This document shows positions 1-9,574 of a stretch of 54,520 nucleotides of DNA, piece after piece. The translations under genes were made by a program, and so were the position numbers. The notes under the pieces are model-generated. The model saw only the letters and a list, made by a program, of their open reading frames with translations, had not been told where the DNA came from and searched no databases. Origin of the DNA: an uncultured Acidobacteriota bacterium (GTDB lineage: Bacteria > Acidobacteriota > Polarisedimenticolia > Polarisedimenticolales > Polarisedimenticolaceae); contig CALZKF010000003.1 in assembly GCA_945787955.1 (NCBI GenBank), forward strand, positions 1-54,520, given 5' to 3'. How positions within the stretch are numbered: the stretch's first letter is position 1; every line of letters begins with the position of its first letter.

Positions 1-2
1 AG

Positions 3-476
3 GCCCTGGACACCGTAGCGGCTGATGGTCACAAGGCGTTGGTGTTCTCACAGTGGACTACCATGCTGGACCTGTTGGAACCGCATCTGGCCGGCAGCGA
101 TATCCGGTTCACCCGGCTGGACGGATCAACCCGGGACCGGGCCGGTGTGGTCGCATCGTTTCAGGATCCCGGCGGACCGACCGTGCTGCTGATCTCCCTG
201 AAAGCGGGCGGTACCGGTCTGAACCTGACAGCCGCCGATCATGTATTCCTCATGGATCCGTGGTGGAACCCGGCGGTGGAGGACCAGGCCGCCGACCGGG
301 CCCACCGCATAGGCCAGGAACGGCCGGTGCTGGTGTACCACGTGGTGGCGGAGAACACGGTGGAGGAGCGCATCCTGGAACTCCAGAATAAGAAGCGTGA
401 GCTGGCCGATGCGGCCACCGGTGCCGGAGTCGGGCGCGGCCTGAACCGTGAAGACCTGCTCGCTCTTCTGCGCTGA
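3..476 (+). CDS. SNF2-family DEAD/DEAH-like helicase, C-terminal fragment
   Basis: This is the 3' end of a gene that begins upstream of the window; the listed TTG start is internal, because the frame stays open to the window edge. The residues match the second RecA-like (helicase C) domain of SNF2/Rad54-type ATPases: motif IV-like '[15 protein letters not shown]', motif V '[13 protein letters not shown]' and motif VI '[16 protein letters not shown]' with its arginine finger, followed by the usual short C-terminal helix. Such proteins use ATP to translocate on double-stranded DNA and remodel bound proteins. The N-terminal ATP-binding lobe is outside the window, so the subfamily (for example RapA-like or SWIM-Zn) cannot be decided. 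Confidence 0.93.
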   Translation, partial: ALDTVAADGHKALVFSQWTTMLDLLEPHLAGSDIRFTRLDGSTRDRAGVVASFQDPGGPTVLLISLKAGGTGLNLTAADHVFLMDPWWNPAVEDQAADRAHRIGQERPVLVYHVVAENTVEERILELQNKKRELADAATGAGVGRGLNREDLLALLR

Positions 477-522
477 TCCGGACTAAGCTATCCGGCACAG
501 GCGGTAAAACAGGAGCCGGACC

Positions 523-933
523 GTGACCGACATCAACTACCTGGCTGTTATTTGCGCGCTGGGCCTCTCCCTCGGCCTGGGTGTGTTGTGGTACTCACCG
601 CTGATGTTTGGGCGGGTATGGTACCGGCTGAAGCGATACACACAGGAAGAAGCGGAGAAGCTGCGGGGGAGTATCAGGCCGGCCTACGTCGTTACGGGTA
701 TCAGTTACGCCACCATGGCTCTGGTTGTGGCGGTTCTGGTGGCGGTACTCGGATTGACCAGTGCCTCCGAGGGCCTGGTTCTAGGATTCCTCGTGTGGCT
801 CGGGTTCGTTTTTACTACCGGTCTCATCGCCAATATGTTCTCGGAGCGGCGGTTCCGATCCTTCATGATCGATACCATCTACCAGCTGGCCTGCCTCCTG
901 ATCATGGGCAGCATGATCGGAGCCTGGCGGTGA
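523..933 (+). CDS. DUF1761 family membrane protein
   Basis: A 136-residue protein with about four hydrophobic segments (roughly residues 5-25, 58-80, 84-104 and 115-133). The N-terminal 'LWYSPLMFGRVWYRL' is characteristic of DUF1761 proteins, whose function is not established. The GTG start is supported by an AGGAGC ribosome binding site seven bases upstream. The stop overlaps the GTG of the next gene by four bases (GTGA), so the two are probably translationally coupled. Location would be the inner membrane. Confidence 0.8.
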   Translation: MTDINYLAVICALGLSLGLGVLWYSPLMFGRVWYRLKRYTQEEAEKLRGSIRPAYVVTGISYATMALVVAVLVAVLGLTSASEGLVLGFLVWLGFVFTTGLIANMFSERRFRSFMIDTIYQLACLLIMGSMIGAWR

Positions 934-1235
934 ACGATTCCCTGCTGGTGCCCTGGGACGGAACGACCCCGATCCGTATTCTGGGCCGTCCGGTGGATGT
1001 GCCGGAGAACAATGTTCTGCTGCGGTGCTTGCAGCATCTGCTGCCGGAGACGGTGACGTACGGCCGGTTCTGCTGGAACGACGAGTGCGGCAACAGCGAA
1101 TTCCGCTACCGACTGCCCGGTGATCCGGAGGAGCGGGTGGAACGTGCTTGCCGTTTCGTGCCGGTGGCCGGCATGGAGATCACCGCCGTGTCGGAGCAGT
1201 TGCGCCAGGTGCTGGCGCCGTTGCTGGAACGCTGA
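930..1235 (+). CDS. Small [2Fe-2S] ferredoxin-like protein with a Cys-to-Ser change
   Basis: The ORF track gives a longer frame, but the likely start is the GTG overlapping the previous stop, giving 101 residues. The fold signature 'IRILGRPVDVPENNVLLRCLQHL' followed by 'FCWNDECGNSEFRYRLPG' and a distal 'RACRF' resembles small (2Fe-2S)-binding proteins and the N-terminal ferredoxin domain of NuoG-like proteins. The expected pattern is C-x4-C-x2-C plus a distal Cys; here the third ligand position is Ser (AGC, one base from TGC). Ser can ligate clusters in engineered ferredoxins, so loss of the cluster is not certain. Its redox partner is unknown. Confidence 0.6.
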   Translation: MNDSLLVPWDGTTPIRILGRPVDVPENNVLLRCLQHLLPETVTYGRFCWNDECGNSEFRYRLPGDPEERVERACRFVPVAGMEITAVSEQLRQVLAPLLER

Positions 1236-1249
1236 CCCTCAGGCCGGGA

Positions 1250-4200
1250 CTACTCCACTACGTTGTAGACTTCGATCTCGGCCAGGCCGGTGCTCCATGT
1301 GGCTCCACTGGTGGCATTCACCGTCATCCGCACGCTGGTAACCGTTTTTGGGGCGAACAGGACCTCGTCTCCGGCGCCCGAGTCGTCCAGGGGGCCTACC
1401 GTGATGCTGGTGCCGTCGCTGAAGCTCAGGGTGCAGCCGTTGATGCGGTCAAACAGGTTGATACGGTCGAACAGCATGATCCTGTCGATAGTCTGGGGAG
1501 TATCCCAGGACAGCTCAATCCAGGCGCCGACCCGCTCGACCTGGGTCACCCATTCCCGGGTGCTGTCAGTGGGATAGCCGTCGATGAAGCCGTCCACCGC
1601 TTTGAGGGCGGTCTGACCACTGCCGGCCCTTTCCGTGGAGGCGGTCACCGAGGTCGCCGTCGGGGCGATATTGGTACCGCCGGGCCCAGGGGGCGCCAGG
1701 ACGGTAATGTCCACCGTGTCGGGAGTGCTGTCGTCGGTGCCGTCGTTGACGGTGAGGCGGAACGTCAGCAGCTGGTTCGATGTCAGGCCGGTCGGTGCAG
1801 GGAACGTAGGCGCCGCAGAGGCCGCACCGGTCAGGACTACCGGTAGTCCACCGGTCTGTATCCACGAATAGGTCAGGGAATCCAGGTCCGGATCGGAAGA
1901 GCCGGTGCCGTCCAACTGGACGGTGACGCCTTCGTCTACGCTCTGGTCCGGCCCGGAGTCGGCATTGGGCGGCCGGTTGGCGTCGGGATCTTCAAGGTAG
2001 ACCTCGATTTCGGCCAGTCCTACGCTCCAGGTCGATCCGGCAGTGGCATTCACCGTCATCCGGACACTGGTCACCGTCCGCGCTGTGAAGAAAATCTCGT
2101 CGCCGGCGCCGGCGTTGTCCAGCGCTCCGACAGCGATACTGGACCCGTCGCTGAACGTGAGTGTGCAGGCGGTGATCCGGTCGCTGAGATTGATCCGATC
2201 GTACAGGATAACGCGATCGATGGTCTGCGGCGTGGTCCAGGTCAGTTCGATCCAGGCTCCGATCCGTTCCGCCTGGGTGGACCACTCGCGGAGGCTGTCG
2301 CCCGGGTACCCGTCCACAAAACCGTCAACGGCCTTATCCGCACCCTGGCCGCTGCCGGCCCGGTCGGTTGAGGCGGTGACGGCGGACGCGTCCGGCGCGA
2401 TGTTGCCGATTCCTCCCCCCGGCGGCGGTGGGGCCATCGTGATGGTGACCAATGTGGTGTCCGGCAGGCTGTCGAATTCAAAGTCACTGACAACCAGCTG
2501 GAAGGTCAGGAGTTCGTCTGCGGCCAAACCGCTGGGGGCGAGGAAGGTCGGCGAAACAGCGCTGGCCGACGACAGCGTCACCGGGATGCCACCGGTCTGA
2601 CTCCACAAATAAGTAATCAAGTCGCCGTCCGGGTCGAAAGATCCGGTACCGTTCAGTTGAACCAGGACCCCTTCGTCCACCGTCTGACCCGATCCCGCAT
2701 TCGCCGTCGGCGCACGGTTGGGAGGTGCCGCGGCAAGGACGGTGATGGTGACGCTGTCCGCCGGACTGTCGGCCTCGCCGTCGTTGACGACCAGCCCGAA
2801 TGTCAGCAGCGCATCATCCAGCAGGCCCGTTGGTGCGACGAAGGTCGGCGATGGGCTGGTGGAGTCGGATAGGGCCACCGTGATGCCGCCGGTCTGGGAC
2901 CACAGGTAACTCAGCGGATCCAGGTCCGGATCGGAAGATCCGGTTCCGTCCAGCTGGACCAGGACACCTTCATCGGCAGTCTGATCCGGGCCGGCATCCG
3001 CCACCGGCGCCCGGTTGGCGTCGGGGTCCTGCAGGTAGACCTCGATCTCGGCGAGGCCGACGCTCCAGGTTGATCCTCGGGTGGCGTTCACCGTCATGCG
3101 AACGGAAGTGACGGTTCGGGTGGTGAACAGAATCTCGTCACCGGCGCCGTTATTGTTTAGAGCGCCGACGGGAACGGCAGACCCGTCGCTGAAGCTGAGG
3201 GTGCAGGCGGTGATCTGATCGTCCAGGTTCAGCCGATCGTACAAAATGACCCGGTCGATGGTCTGGGGTGTGCTCCAGGTCAGCTCGATCCAGGCACCGA
3301 CCCGCTCGCCCTGAGTGGACCATTCCCGGGTGCTGTCGCCGGGATAGCCGTCGATGAAGCCGTCCACCGCTTTCTCCGCGCCCTGGCCGCTGCCGGCCCG
3401 GTCCGTTGATGCGATAACGGTTGCTGCGTCCGGTGCGATGTTTCCGGCGCCTCCGCCTGGAGGGGGCGGGTCCATCAGGACCATGATGTCCACCAGGTCC
3501 GGTGCGCTGTCGTCCTGGCCGTCGTTGACGATCAGGCTGAAGGTCAGCGTTTCGTCGGCGGTGAGACCGACAGGTGAAACGAAGGTGGGAGAGGCGGCTG
3601 CGGGGGTAACCAGGGTGACCGGTGTTCCGACGGTCTGGACCCAGCTGTAAGTCAGCGGGTCGAGGTCCGGATCCGAGCTGCCGGTGCCGTCCAGCTGGAC
3701 AGTGACCCCTTCGCCGACCGACTGGTCCGGCCCGGCATCGGCCACCGGCAACTGGTTGGGCGGGTCGGCGGCGATCACGGTGACGGAAACCGAGTCCGGT
3801 GTGCTGTCCAGTTCGGAGTCGCTGACGACCAGCCGGAATGTAATGACCTCATTCGCTATCAGCCCGGTCGGGGCGGCGAAGGTCGGCATCGATGCCGCCG
3901 GATCTGAGAGGGTGACCGGGGTTCCTGCGGTCTGGAGCCATTCGTAGGTCAGGGCATCACCGTCCGGATCGGAACTTGCGCTTCCGTCCAATTGTACGAT
4001 CTCGGCCTCGTCGGCCGTCTGGTCCGGGCCGGCGTTGGCGATGGGGAAGTGGTTGCCGGTGGCGCTCTGGGCTTCGAAGGCCTGGAACTCGGCGAGCCCG
4101 ACGTTGCGGGTCAGGTCCCGGACCTGGTCCACCGTCATCCGGACGCTGGTCACGGTCCGTGCGCTGAATTCATAGATGCTGCTGCGGCCCCAGTTGTCCA

Positions 4201-4480
4201 GCGGGCCCAGGACGACGGAACTGCCATCACTGAAGTCGAGGGTTGCGCCCTTGATGTGGTCCTCATGGTTGGGGCGGTCGAACAGCATGACCCGCCCCAG
4301 GGTCACCGGCGTCGGGAAATCCAGCTGCAGCCAGGCGCCGATCCGTTCCCGTGACGAACTCCACTCCCGGGTTTCGTCCCCGGGATAGCCGTCGATGAAA
4401 CCGTCGATCGCCTTGAACGCTTCCGAGCCGGCCCGCTCGGATGACGCTGTGGCGGTGGCGCCGGGGGCGGCGTTCGGCCC
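1250..4480 (-). repeat. Internal modular repeats encoding discoidin-like and PKD/REJ-like domains (paralogue B)
   Basis: The discoidin-like module recurs four times. A DNA landmark close to 'gggatagccgtcgatgaa' recurs near 1570, 2300 (diverged), 3350 and 4380. The three downstream copies are nearly identical over long stretches in translation ('AWIELTW.TPQTIDR'), which suggests recent duplication or gene conversion within the gene. Confidence 0.8.
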
Positions 4481-5725
4481 GTAGGCCGGCGCCAGACTGG
4501 CGATGACGTCTACGCGGACCAGATCGGGCGGCGTCAGGGAGATACCGTCGCCAACGACCAGTTCGAACGTCAGGCTCTCGTTCCGGGAGAGTCCGGTAGG
4601 TGCGTTGAAGCTGGGAGACGGTCCGTCGGCGCCGGTCAGCGATACCGCCGTGCCGTCCACCTGGACCCAGGAATACGACAGCAGTTCGCCGTCCGGATCC
4701 AGGCTGGCTGATCCGTCCAGCGCGACGAACGCCCCCTCGAGGGCGACCTGGTCCGTACCGGCCTCCGCCACCGGGGGCCGGTTGGCGCCGGTCCGGCGCT
4801 CGGGCCAGAAAAACTCGTCTTTGTGGACGAAGCGGCCGATGTAGCCGTTCACCGCATCCTGGGTTTCATGTGATCCGACTGCCTGGTACTTGGCGTTCAG
4901 CGGATAATTCGTCCCCTGCAGCAGCAAAGGCACGTCGATGCTTTCCCGCTCGCTCCAGGCCAGCCCGACGGAAGCGAGTCCGGGGATCTCGTCAAAATAG
5001 ACCGTCGGGTCCAGCGGGTTCGGCCAGGAACTGTTGTCGCCGAACCAGACCAGGCTCTTGTGCAGGGTCGGATTGTAGCCGGGGTTTTCCGCAATGACCT
5101 CATCCAGAGCCTGGACCACGAAACGGCAGGTCGTGGAGTGGTCGTCGTGGCTGTCGAATTCCGAGGTCACGTAAATATGCTGCGGCAAGGAATCGCCGAT
5201 GATCGCCTTAAGGTCCAGGATGACGTTGCGGCCGTTGTAGGCCGCCGGGCTTCCGAAACGGTACGTGTGATAATCCGAGCCGCCCAGGCCGCGCTGGCCG
5301 TAAGTCACCGACTGGCCGTTGTGTGTCGTCAGCTGGTCGGTCAGGTTCGGAAAGGAGTTGAACAGAGCGTTCAGGTAGCCGTCCGGATACCCTAGAAAGA
5401 TTAGGTTCTGCTCCAGCATCCCCAGGTGGTCGATCTGGGCGGTGGAACCTTCGTCCTGGCGATCCAGGCCGCGCTGAATGCCGGCCCAGTCCCCGTTGGT
5501 CATGAACACGACCTGCACGGCGTCGCCTCGCTGCAGTGCGGCGTAGACCACACCGGCGGCTGTGATGATGTCATCGTCCGGATGGGGTGCGACCACCAGG
5601 CTGGAACCGAACGCGGCCCCGTGCAGCAGGATGCAGGCGATGAATACGGTGATCCGCAGCATCGCCGTGGTCGGCCCGGGATTCGTGGTATTGAACAGGT
5701 TCATGGCGACAGGTTTCTCCGACAC
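1250..5725 (-). CDS. Secreted PIG-L-type deacetylase with PKD/REJ and discoidin-like modules (paralogue B)
   Basis: A protein of up to 1491 residues. The ORF opens at a GTG directly after the upstream paralogue's stop (TGAGTG). In-frame ATGs at codons 8 and 22 are also candidates; the latter gives a clean signal peptide starting 'MLRITVFIACILLHG'. The N-terminal domain (about 42-310) is PIG-L/LmbE-like: zinc and catalytic motif 'APHPDDD', then 'SHDDHSTTC' supplying the later histidines. Family members hydrolyse N-acetyl groups from GlcNAc-type substrates. After it come about six PKD/REJ-like Ig folds ('NRAPVADAGPDQTADEG') and four discoidin (F5/8 type C)-like modules ('KAVDGFIDGYPGDSTREW'), the last one C-terminal. 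No sorting signal or anchor is seen. The substrate is unknown; a secreted glycan is inferred from the domains and the neighbouring polysaccharide locus. Confidence 0.88.
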   Translation of the reverse strand: MSEKPVAMNLFNTTNPGPTTAMLRITVFIACILLHGAAFGSSLVVAPHPDDDIITAAGVVYAALQRGDAVQVVFMTNGDWAGIQRGLDRQDEGSTAQIDHLGMLEQNLIFLGYPDGYLNALFNSFPNLTDQLTTHNGQSVTYGQRGLGGSDYHTYRFGSPAAYNGRNVILDLKAIIGDSLPQHIYVTSEFDSHDDHSTTCRFVVQALDEVIAENPGYNPTLHKSLVWFGDNSSWPNPLDPTVYFDEIPGLASVGLAWSERESIDVPLLLQGTNYPLNAKYQAVGSHETQDAVNGYIGRFVHKDEFFWPERRTGANRPPVAEAGTDQVALEGAFVALDGSASLDPDGELLSYSWVQVDGTAVSLTGADGPSPSFNAPTGLSRNESLTFELVVGDGISLTPPDLVRVDVIASLAPAYGPNAAPGATATASSERAGSEAFKAIDGFIDGYPGDETREWSSSRERIGAWLQLDFPTPVTLGRVMLFDRPNHEDHIKGATLDFSDGSSVVLGPLDNWGRSSIYEFSARTVTSVRMTVDQVRDLTRNVGLAEFQAFEAQSATGNHFPIANAGPDQTADEAEIVQLDGSASSDPDGDALTYEWLQTAGTPVTLSDPAASMPTFAAPTGLIANEVITFRLVVSDSELDSTPDSVSVTVIAADPPNQLPVADAGPDQSVGEGVTVQLDGTGSSDPDLDPLTYSWVQTVGTPVTLVTPAAASPTFVSPVGLTADETLTFSLIVNDGQDDSAPDLVDIMVLMDPPPPGGGAGNIAPDAATVIASTDRAGSGQGAEKAVDGFIDGYPGDSTREWSTQGERVGAWIELTWSTPQTIDRVILYDRLNLDDQITACTLSFSDGSAVPVGALNNNGAGDEILFTTRTVTSVRMTVNATRGSTWSVGLAEIEVYLQDPDANRAPVADAGPDQTADEGVLVQLDGTGSSDPDLDPLSYLWSQTGGITVALSDSTSPSPTFVAPTGLLDDALLTFGLVVNDGEADSPADSVTITVLAAAPPNRAPTANAGSGQTVDEGVLVQLNGTGSFDPDGDLITYLWSQTGGIPVTLSSASAVSPTFLAPSGLAADELLTFQLVVSDFEFDSLPDTTLVTITMAPPPPGGGIGNIAPDASAVTASTDRAGSGQGADKAVDGFVDGYPGDSLREWSTQAERIGAWIELTWTTPQTIDRVILYDRINLSDRITACTLTFSDGSSIAVGALDNAGAGDEIFFTARTVTSVRMTVNATAGSTWSVGLAEIEVYLEDPDANRPPNADSGPDQSVDEGVTVQLDGTGSSDPDLDSLTYSWIQTGGLPVVLTGAASAAPTFPAPTGLTSNQLLTFRLTVNDGTDDSTPDTVDITVLAPPGPGGTNIAPTATSVTASTERAGSGQTALKAVDGFIDGYPTDSTREWVTQVERVGAWIELSWDTPQTIDRIMLFDRINLFDRINGCTLSFSDGTSITVGPLDDSGAGDEVLFAPKTVTSVRMTVNATSGATWSTGLAEIEVYNVVE

Positions 5726-8700
5726 TCAGTTAAGGGTTTCAAAAACTTCCAGTTCCGCGAGTCCGATGCTCCAGGTCGACCCGCTCGTGGAGTCCACGGT
5801 CAACCGCACGCTTGTTATGGTCCGGGCGGAGAAGGTCAATTCGTTCCCTCCTCCCGTGTTGTCCAGCGCACCGGTTGACAGCGAGCTGCCGTCGCTGAAA
5901 GTCACCGTGCAGGCGGTGATGTGGTCGTCCGGATTCGGGCGGTCGTAGATCATGATTCGGTCCACCACCCTCGGCGCATCCCAGGCCAGTTCGATCCAGG
6001 CTCCGGCCTGCTGTACTACCGTGACCCACTCCCTGGTGCTGTCGTTGGGGTAGCCGTCGATGAATCCGTCCACGGCCTTTTCCGCGCCCTGGTTCCGGCC
6101 GGCGCGCTCCGAAGAAGCGGTAATCAAGTCCGCAACCAGTGCGATGTTGGTCCCTTCCGGAGGCGGTGGCGCGCTGGAAAGCACCGTAACCTCGACGAAA
6201 TCCGGTGCGCTGTCCAGGCTGCCGTCCCGAACCACCAGTTGGAAGACCAGGACTTCGTCCGCCGGGAGGCCGGCAGGGGATGTGAAGGTCGGCAGCGGGG
6301 AGGTCGGGTCGGACAGCGTTACGGCGGTTCCGGATGTCTGGGACCACAGCCAGGACAGCACGGCGCCTTCAGGGTCGGTACTGGCGCCGCCGTCCAGTTG
6401 GACAAGCACCGCCTCGTCCACGGTCTGGTCCGGGCCGGCGTCAGCCTCCGGTGGGAAGTTCGGCGTCATCCCGGCTGATTCGAAGACTTCGAATTCGGAC
6501 AGGCCCGCGTTGTAGGTGTCCGCGCCGACCACGTCGACGGTGAAGCGTACCCACAGGATGGTCCGTGGCTCGAAGTCGACGATTACTCCGGACCCGGCGT
6601 CTTCCAAGGGCCCGACCGGGATGGTGGAGCCGTTACTGAAAGTCAGGGTGCCCCCCTCGACGAAATCATACTCATTGGGCCGGTCGTAAAGCACGACCCT
6701 CTGGACGGTGCGGGGAAGAATCCAGGACAGTTCGATCCAGCCGCCCGGGCCCTCGCCCAGTGTGGCCCACTCCCGGGTGTGGTCCCCCGGATAGCCGTCA
6801 ACGAAACCGTCGATCGCCTTGACGGCGGTCTGGCCGGTGCGCTGGTTTTCCGTGGAGGCGACGGCGATCGCCTCAGGCGCGATATTGGCTCCCAGGGCGC
6901 CTGAGCCGGCACTGGCGCCGACGGTGATCTCCACCGTGTCGGAAATGCTGGTGAGCAGGCCGTCGTTCACCGTCAACTGGTACACCAGGACTTCGTTGGA
7001 GGCCAGCCCGGTCGGGGCGGTGAAGGTCGGAGCCACTGCCGACGGGTCGGACAACGGAGCCGGTGTGCCGGCGGTCTGGATCCACCATAGGGTCAACAGG
7101 TCACCGTCCGGGTCGGAACTGCCGGAACCGTCCAGTTGGACTGCTACCCCTTCCTCCACCGATTGGGCCGGACCGGCGTCGGCCACCGGAGCGCGGTTGA
7201 TGCCTGTTGTTCCGCTCTCGAACACTTCGAGCTCGGCCAGGCCGACATTGCCGGTCTGTGTTCCGACCCGGGTGGCCGTCACCCGCACACCGGTCACTTC
7301 CCGGGGCGCGAAGTCGATGGTCCGTCCTGTGCCGTCGTTGGGAACCGCATCGAATGCCAGGACCGCTCCATCGCTGAAGGTCAGGGTCCCTGTCACCATG
7401 TGATCGTATTCGTTGGGCCTGTCGTGCACCACAATCCGCTGGATCGTCCGCTGTCCGGCCCAGTCCAGCTGCAGCCACGCGCCGACCCCTTCATGTTGCG
7501 ATGCCCATTCCCGCGTGTGGTCGCCGGGGTACCCGTCCACTATCAGGTCGATCGCCTTCTCGGCGGTCTGGCCTGTGCCGGCGCTCTCGGTCGAGGCTGT
7601 GGCCAGCGCCTGGGGTGCGATATTGGCCCCGAGAGGGACGCCGCTGGCCGTGGCGAACACGGTAACCCGGGTTGAAGCAGGTGCACTGTCTGTGAAGCCG
7701 TCGTTGACGGTCAGGCGAAACAGGATGTTTTCGTCGGCGCTCAACCCGACCGGGGTGGTGAAGCTCGGGGTGGAGGAGGCGCTGTCGGACAGGGTCACCG
7801 GGACGCCGCCGGTCTGGACCCAGCGGTAGGTCAGCGGATCGCTGTCCGGATCATAGCTGCCTCTGCCGTCCAGGCTGACCGGAACGCCCTCGATGGCGGA
7901 CTGATCGGCGCCGGCGTTGGCTACCGGCGGCTGATTCTCGCCGCTGGCCAGCACCGGGTAGATCTCCATCTCGGCCAGGCCGATGTTCTGGCTCTGCCAG
8001 CCTGTAGACAGGATCCGGAAAGTCATAACCGATACTGTCCTGGCCGGGAATGTGATGATCGAAGACCGGCCGTAATTGTCCACTGCGTGGATCTCTACGG
8101 CGCTGCCGTCGTCGAACTCCAGCACACCTTCGATGATGTGGTCCTCATGGTTCGGCCGGTCGAAAAGGATGACTTTCCCAATCGTCACCGGGCGGAGCCA
8201 TTCGAACCGGATCCAGGCGCCGTCGGTCTCCCGCGTGGTGATCCACTCGGCGGTATGGTCGCCGGGATAGCCGTCGATGATGCCGTCCACCGCCTTGAAG
8301 CCCTCGGAGTCGGTGCGCTCGGTGGAAGCGGTCACCGTGGCTTGCGGGCCAAGGTTGTCGCCATAGACCGGTCCGTCGGCGGCAAGGACGGTGATTAGGG
8401 CGATATCCGGAAAACTGGTGAACACCCCATCCTGCACCGTCAGGGCGAAGGTCAGGATTTCGTCGGCCGGCAGCCCGGAAGGTGAGGAGAATGTGGGACT
8501 GGGGCTGGTGGGATCGTCCATTACAACCGGCGTGCCGGTAACCTGTTCCCAGGTGAAGAGCAACGGGTCGCCGTCCCCGTCGAAGCTGGCGGTGCCGTCC
8601 AGCTGCACCGGTACGCCCTCGGCCACCGTCTGGTCGAAACCGGCGTGCACGCGAGGTGGCTGATTCAGACCGGAATGAGACTCCACCCAGAAAAACTCAT

Positions 8701-9574
8701 CCTTGTGGATGAACCGGCCCAGGTACCCGTCCAGACCACCCTGGGACACATGGGCGCCGGTGGCCTGGTACTTGGCGTTCTCCGGATAGTGCTGTGATTG
8801 CAGCGCCGGCATCACATCCAGGCTTTCCCGTTCTTCCCAGACCAAGCCGGTACCTTCCAGGGTCGGGATCGGCTCAAAATATTGGAACGGATCGAGGAGG
8901 TTGGGCCAGTTCTCGTCACCGCACCAGACGATGGTGGTGTGCAGCATCGGATTGTAGCCGGGATTGCCGGCCGACACCTGGTCCAGGGCCGCCTTCATCA
9001 CATGGTAGGTGGTGTAATGGTCCGAATGAGTATCGTGGATGCCGGTGACGAAAATGTGGTCGGGCAGGGAGGCGGCCAACAGGTCCGCCAGGTCTCCGAC
9101 CATGTTGGGCCGGTTGTAGTCCGCCGGCAGACCGTGGAGGTAAGTGTGGTAGTCCGAGCGGCCGAGCCCACGGCTGCCGTAGGTCGAGGATTGGCCGTTG
9201 GGGGCGAGATAGACATCGCTGGCCAGGGTGTAGTTGCGGTAGATCTCGTCCAGGCCGCCGTCGGGATAACCGAGGAAAATCAAGTCGTCCTCGATCATGC
9301 CGAGGAAATCGACTTGGGATTCCACAGCCTCATTCTGCCGGACAAAGCCGATAGCGGTGCCGCCTACGTCCCCGTTGGTCATGAATGCGACCTGGACCTG
9401 ATCGCCGCGCGCGAGGGCGTGATAAATTACACCGGCCGCCGTGATGATGTCGTCGTCCGGATGAGGCGCAAGGACCAGCACTCCGGCCAGGCTTACCGGC
9501 GCCAGGATCAGGAGCAAGGCGCCTGCCGCCAGGGCGACGCTACCCGTTCGAGCGATGGTACCTACTATTCTCAA
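5726..9574 (-). CDS. Secreted PIG-L-type deacetylase with PKD/REJ and discoidin-like modules (paralogue A)
   Basis: A 1282-residue paralogue of the next gene downstream, abutting it with no spacer. It starts at TTG; an in-frame TGA lies eight codons upstream and no ATG lies between. The product begins with a signal peptide (about 1-30, ending 'LAPVSLAG'). The PIG-L/LmbE domain follows, with 'APHPDDD' (His38, Asp40, Asp41) and the distal 'THSDHYTTYH' zinc histidines. Then PKD/REJ-like and discoidin-like modules alternate four times, ending with a discoidin-like module. Discoidin modules often bind glycans. Likely role: extracellular or periplasmic N-deacetylase tethered to a polysaccharide; this is inference. 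The gene is divergent from the exosortase-associated hydrolase gene. Confidence 0.88.
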   Translation of the reverse strand: MRIVGTIARTGSVALAAGALLLILAPVSLAGVLVLAPHPDDDIITAAGVIYHALARGDQVQVAFMTNGDVGGTAIGFVRQNEAVESQVDFLGMIEDDLIFLGYPDGGLDEIYRNYTLASDVYLAPNGQSSTYGSRGLGRSDYHTYLHGLPADYNRPNMVGDLADLLAASLPDHIFVTGIHDTHSDHYTTYHVMKAALDQVSAGNPGYNPMLHTTIVWCGDENWPNLLDPFQYFEPIPTLEGTGLVWEERESLDVMPALQSQHYPENAKYQATGAHVSQGGLDGYLGRFIHKDEFFWVESHSGLNQPPRVHAGFDQTVAEGVPVQLDGTASFDGDGDPLLFTWEQVTGTPVVMDDPTSPSPTFSSPSGLPADEILTFALTVQDGVFTSFPDIALITVLAADGPVYGDNLGPQATVTASTERTDSEGFKAVDGIIDGYPGDHTAEWITTRETDGAWIRFEWLRPVTIGKVILFDRPNHEDHIIEGVLEFDDGSAVEIHAVDNYGRSSIITFPARTVSVMTFRILSTGWQSQNIGLAEMEIYPVLASGENQPPVANAGADQSAIEGVPVSLDGRGSYDPDSDPLTYRWVQTGGVPVTLSDSASSTPSFTTPVGLSADENILFRLTVNDGFTDSAPASTRVTVFATASGVPLGANIAPQALATASTESAGTGQTAEKAIDLIVDGYPGDHTREWASQHEGVGAWLQLDWAGQRTIQRIVVHDRPNEYDHMVTGTLTFSDGAVLAFDAVPNDGTGRTIDFAPREVTGVRVTATRVGTQTGNVGLAELEVFESGTTGINRAPVADAGPAQSVEEGVAVQLDGSGSSDPDGDLLTLWWIQTAGTPAPLSDPSAVAPTFTAPTGLASNEVLVYQLTVNDGLLTSISDTVEITVGASAGSGALGANIAPEAIAVASTENQRTGQTAVKAIDGFVDGYPGDHTREWATLGEGPGGWIELSWILPRTVQRVVLYDRPNEYDFVEGGTLTFSNGSTIPVGPLEDAGSGVIVDFEPRTILWVRFTVDVVGADTYNAGLSEFEVFESAGMTPNFPPEADAGPDQTVDEAVLVQLDGGASTDPEGAVLSWLWSQTSGTAVTLSDPTSPLPTFTSPAGLPADEVLVFQLVVRDGSLDSAPDFVEVTVLSSAPPPPEGTNIALVADLITASSERAGRNQGAEKAVDGFIDGYPNDSTREWVTVVQQAGAWIELAWDAPRVVDRIMIYDRPNPDDHITACTVTFSDGSSLSTGALDNTGGGNELTFSARTITSVRLTVDSTSGSTWSIGLAELEVFETLN
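5735..8400 (-). repeat. Internal modular repeats encoding discoidin-like and PKD/REJ-like domains (paralogue A)
   Basis: Four discoidin-like modules alternate regularly with four PKD/REJ-like modules. Copies share landmarks such as 'DGYPGDHTREW' and 'NIAPEA', but are more diverged from each other than those of paralogue B. Confidence 0.75.
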
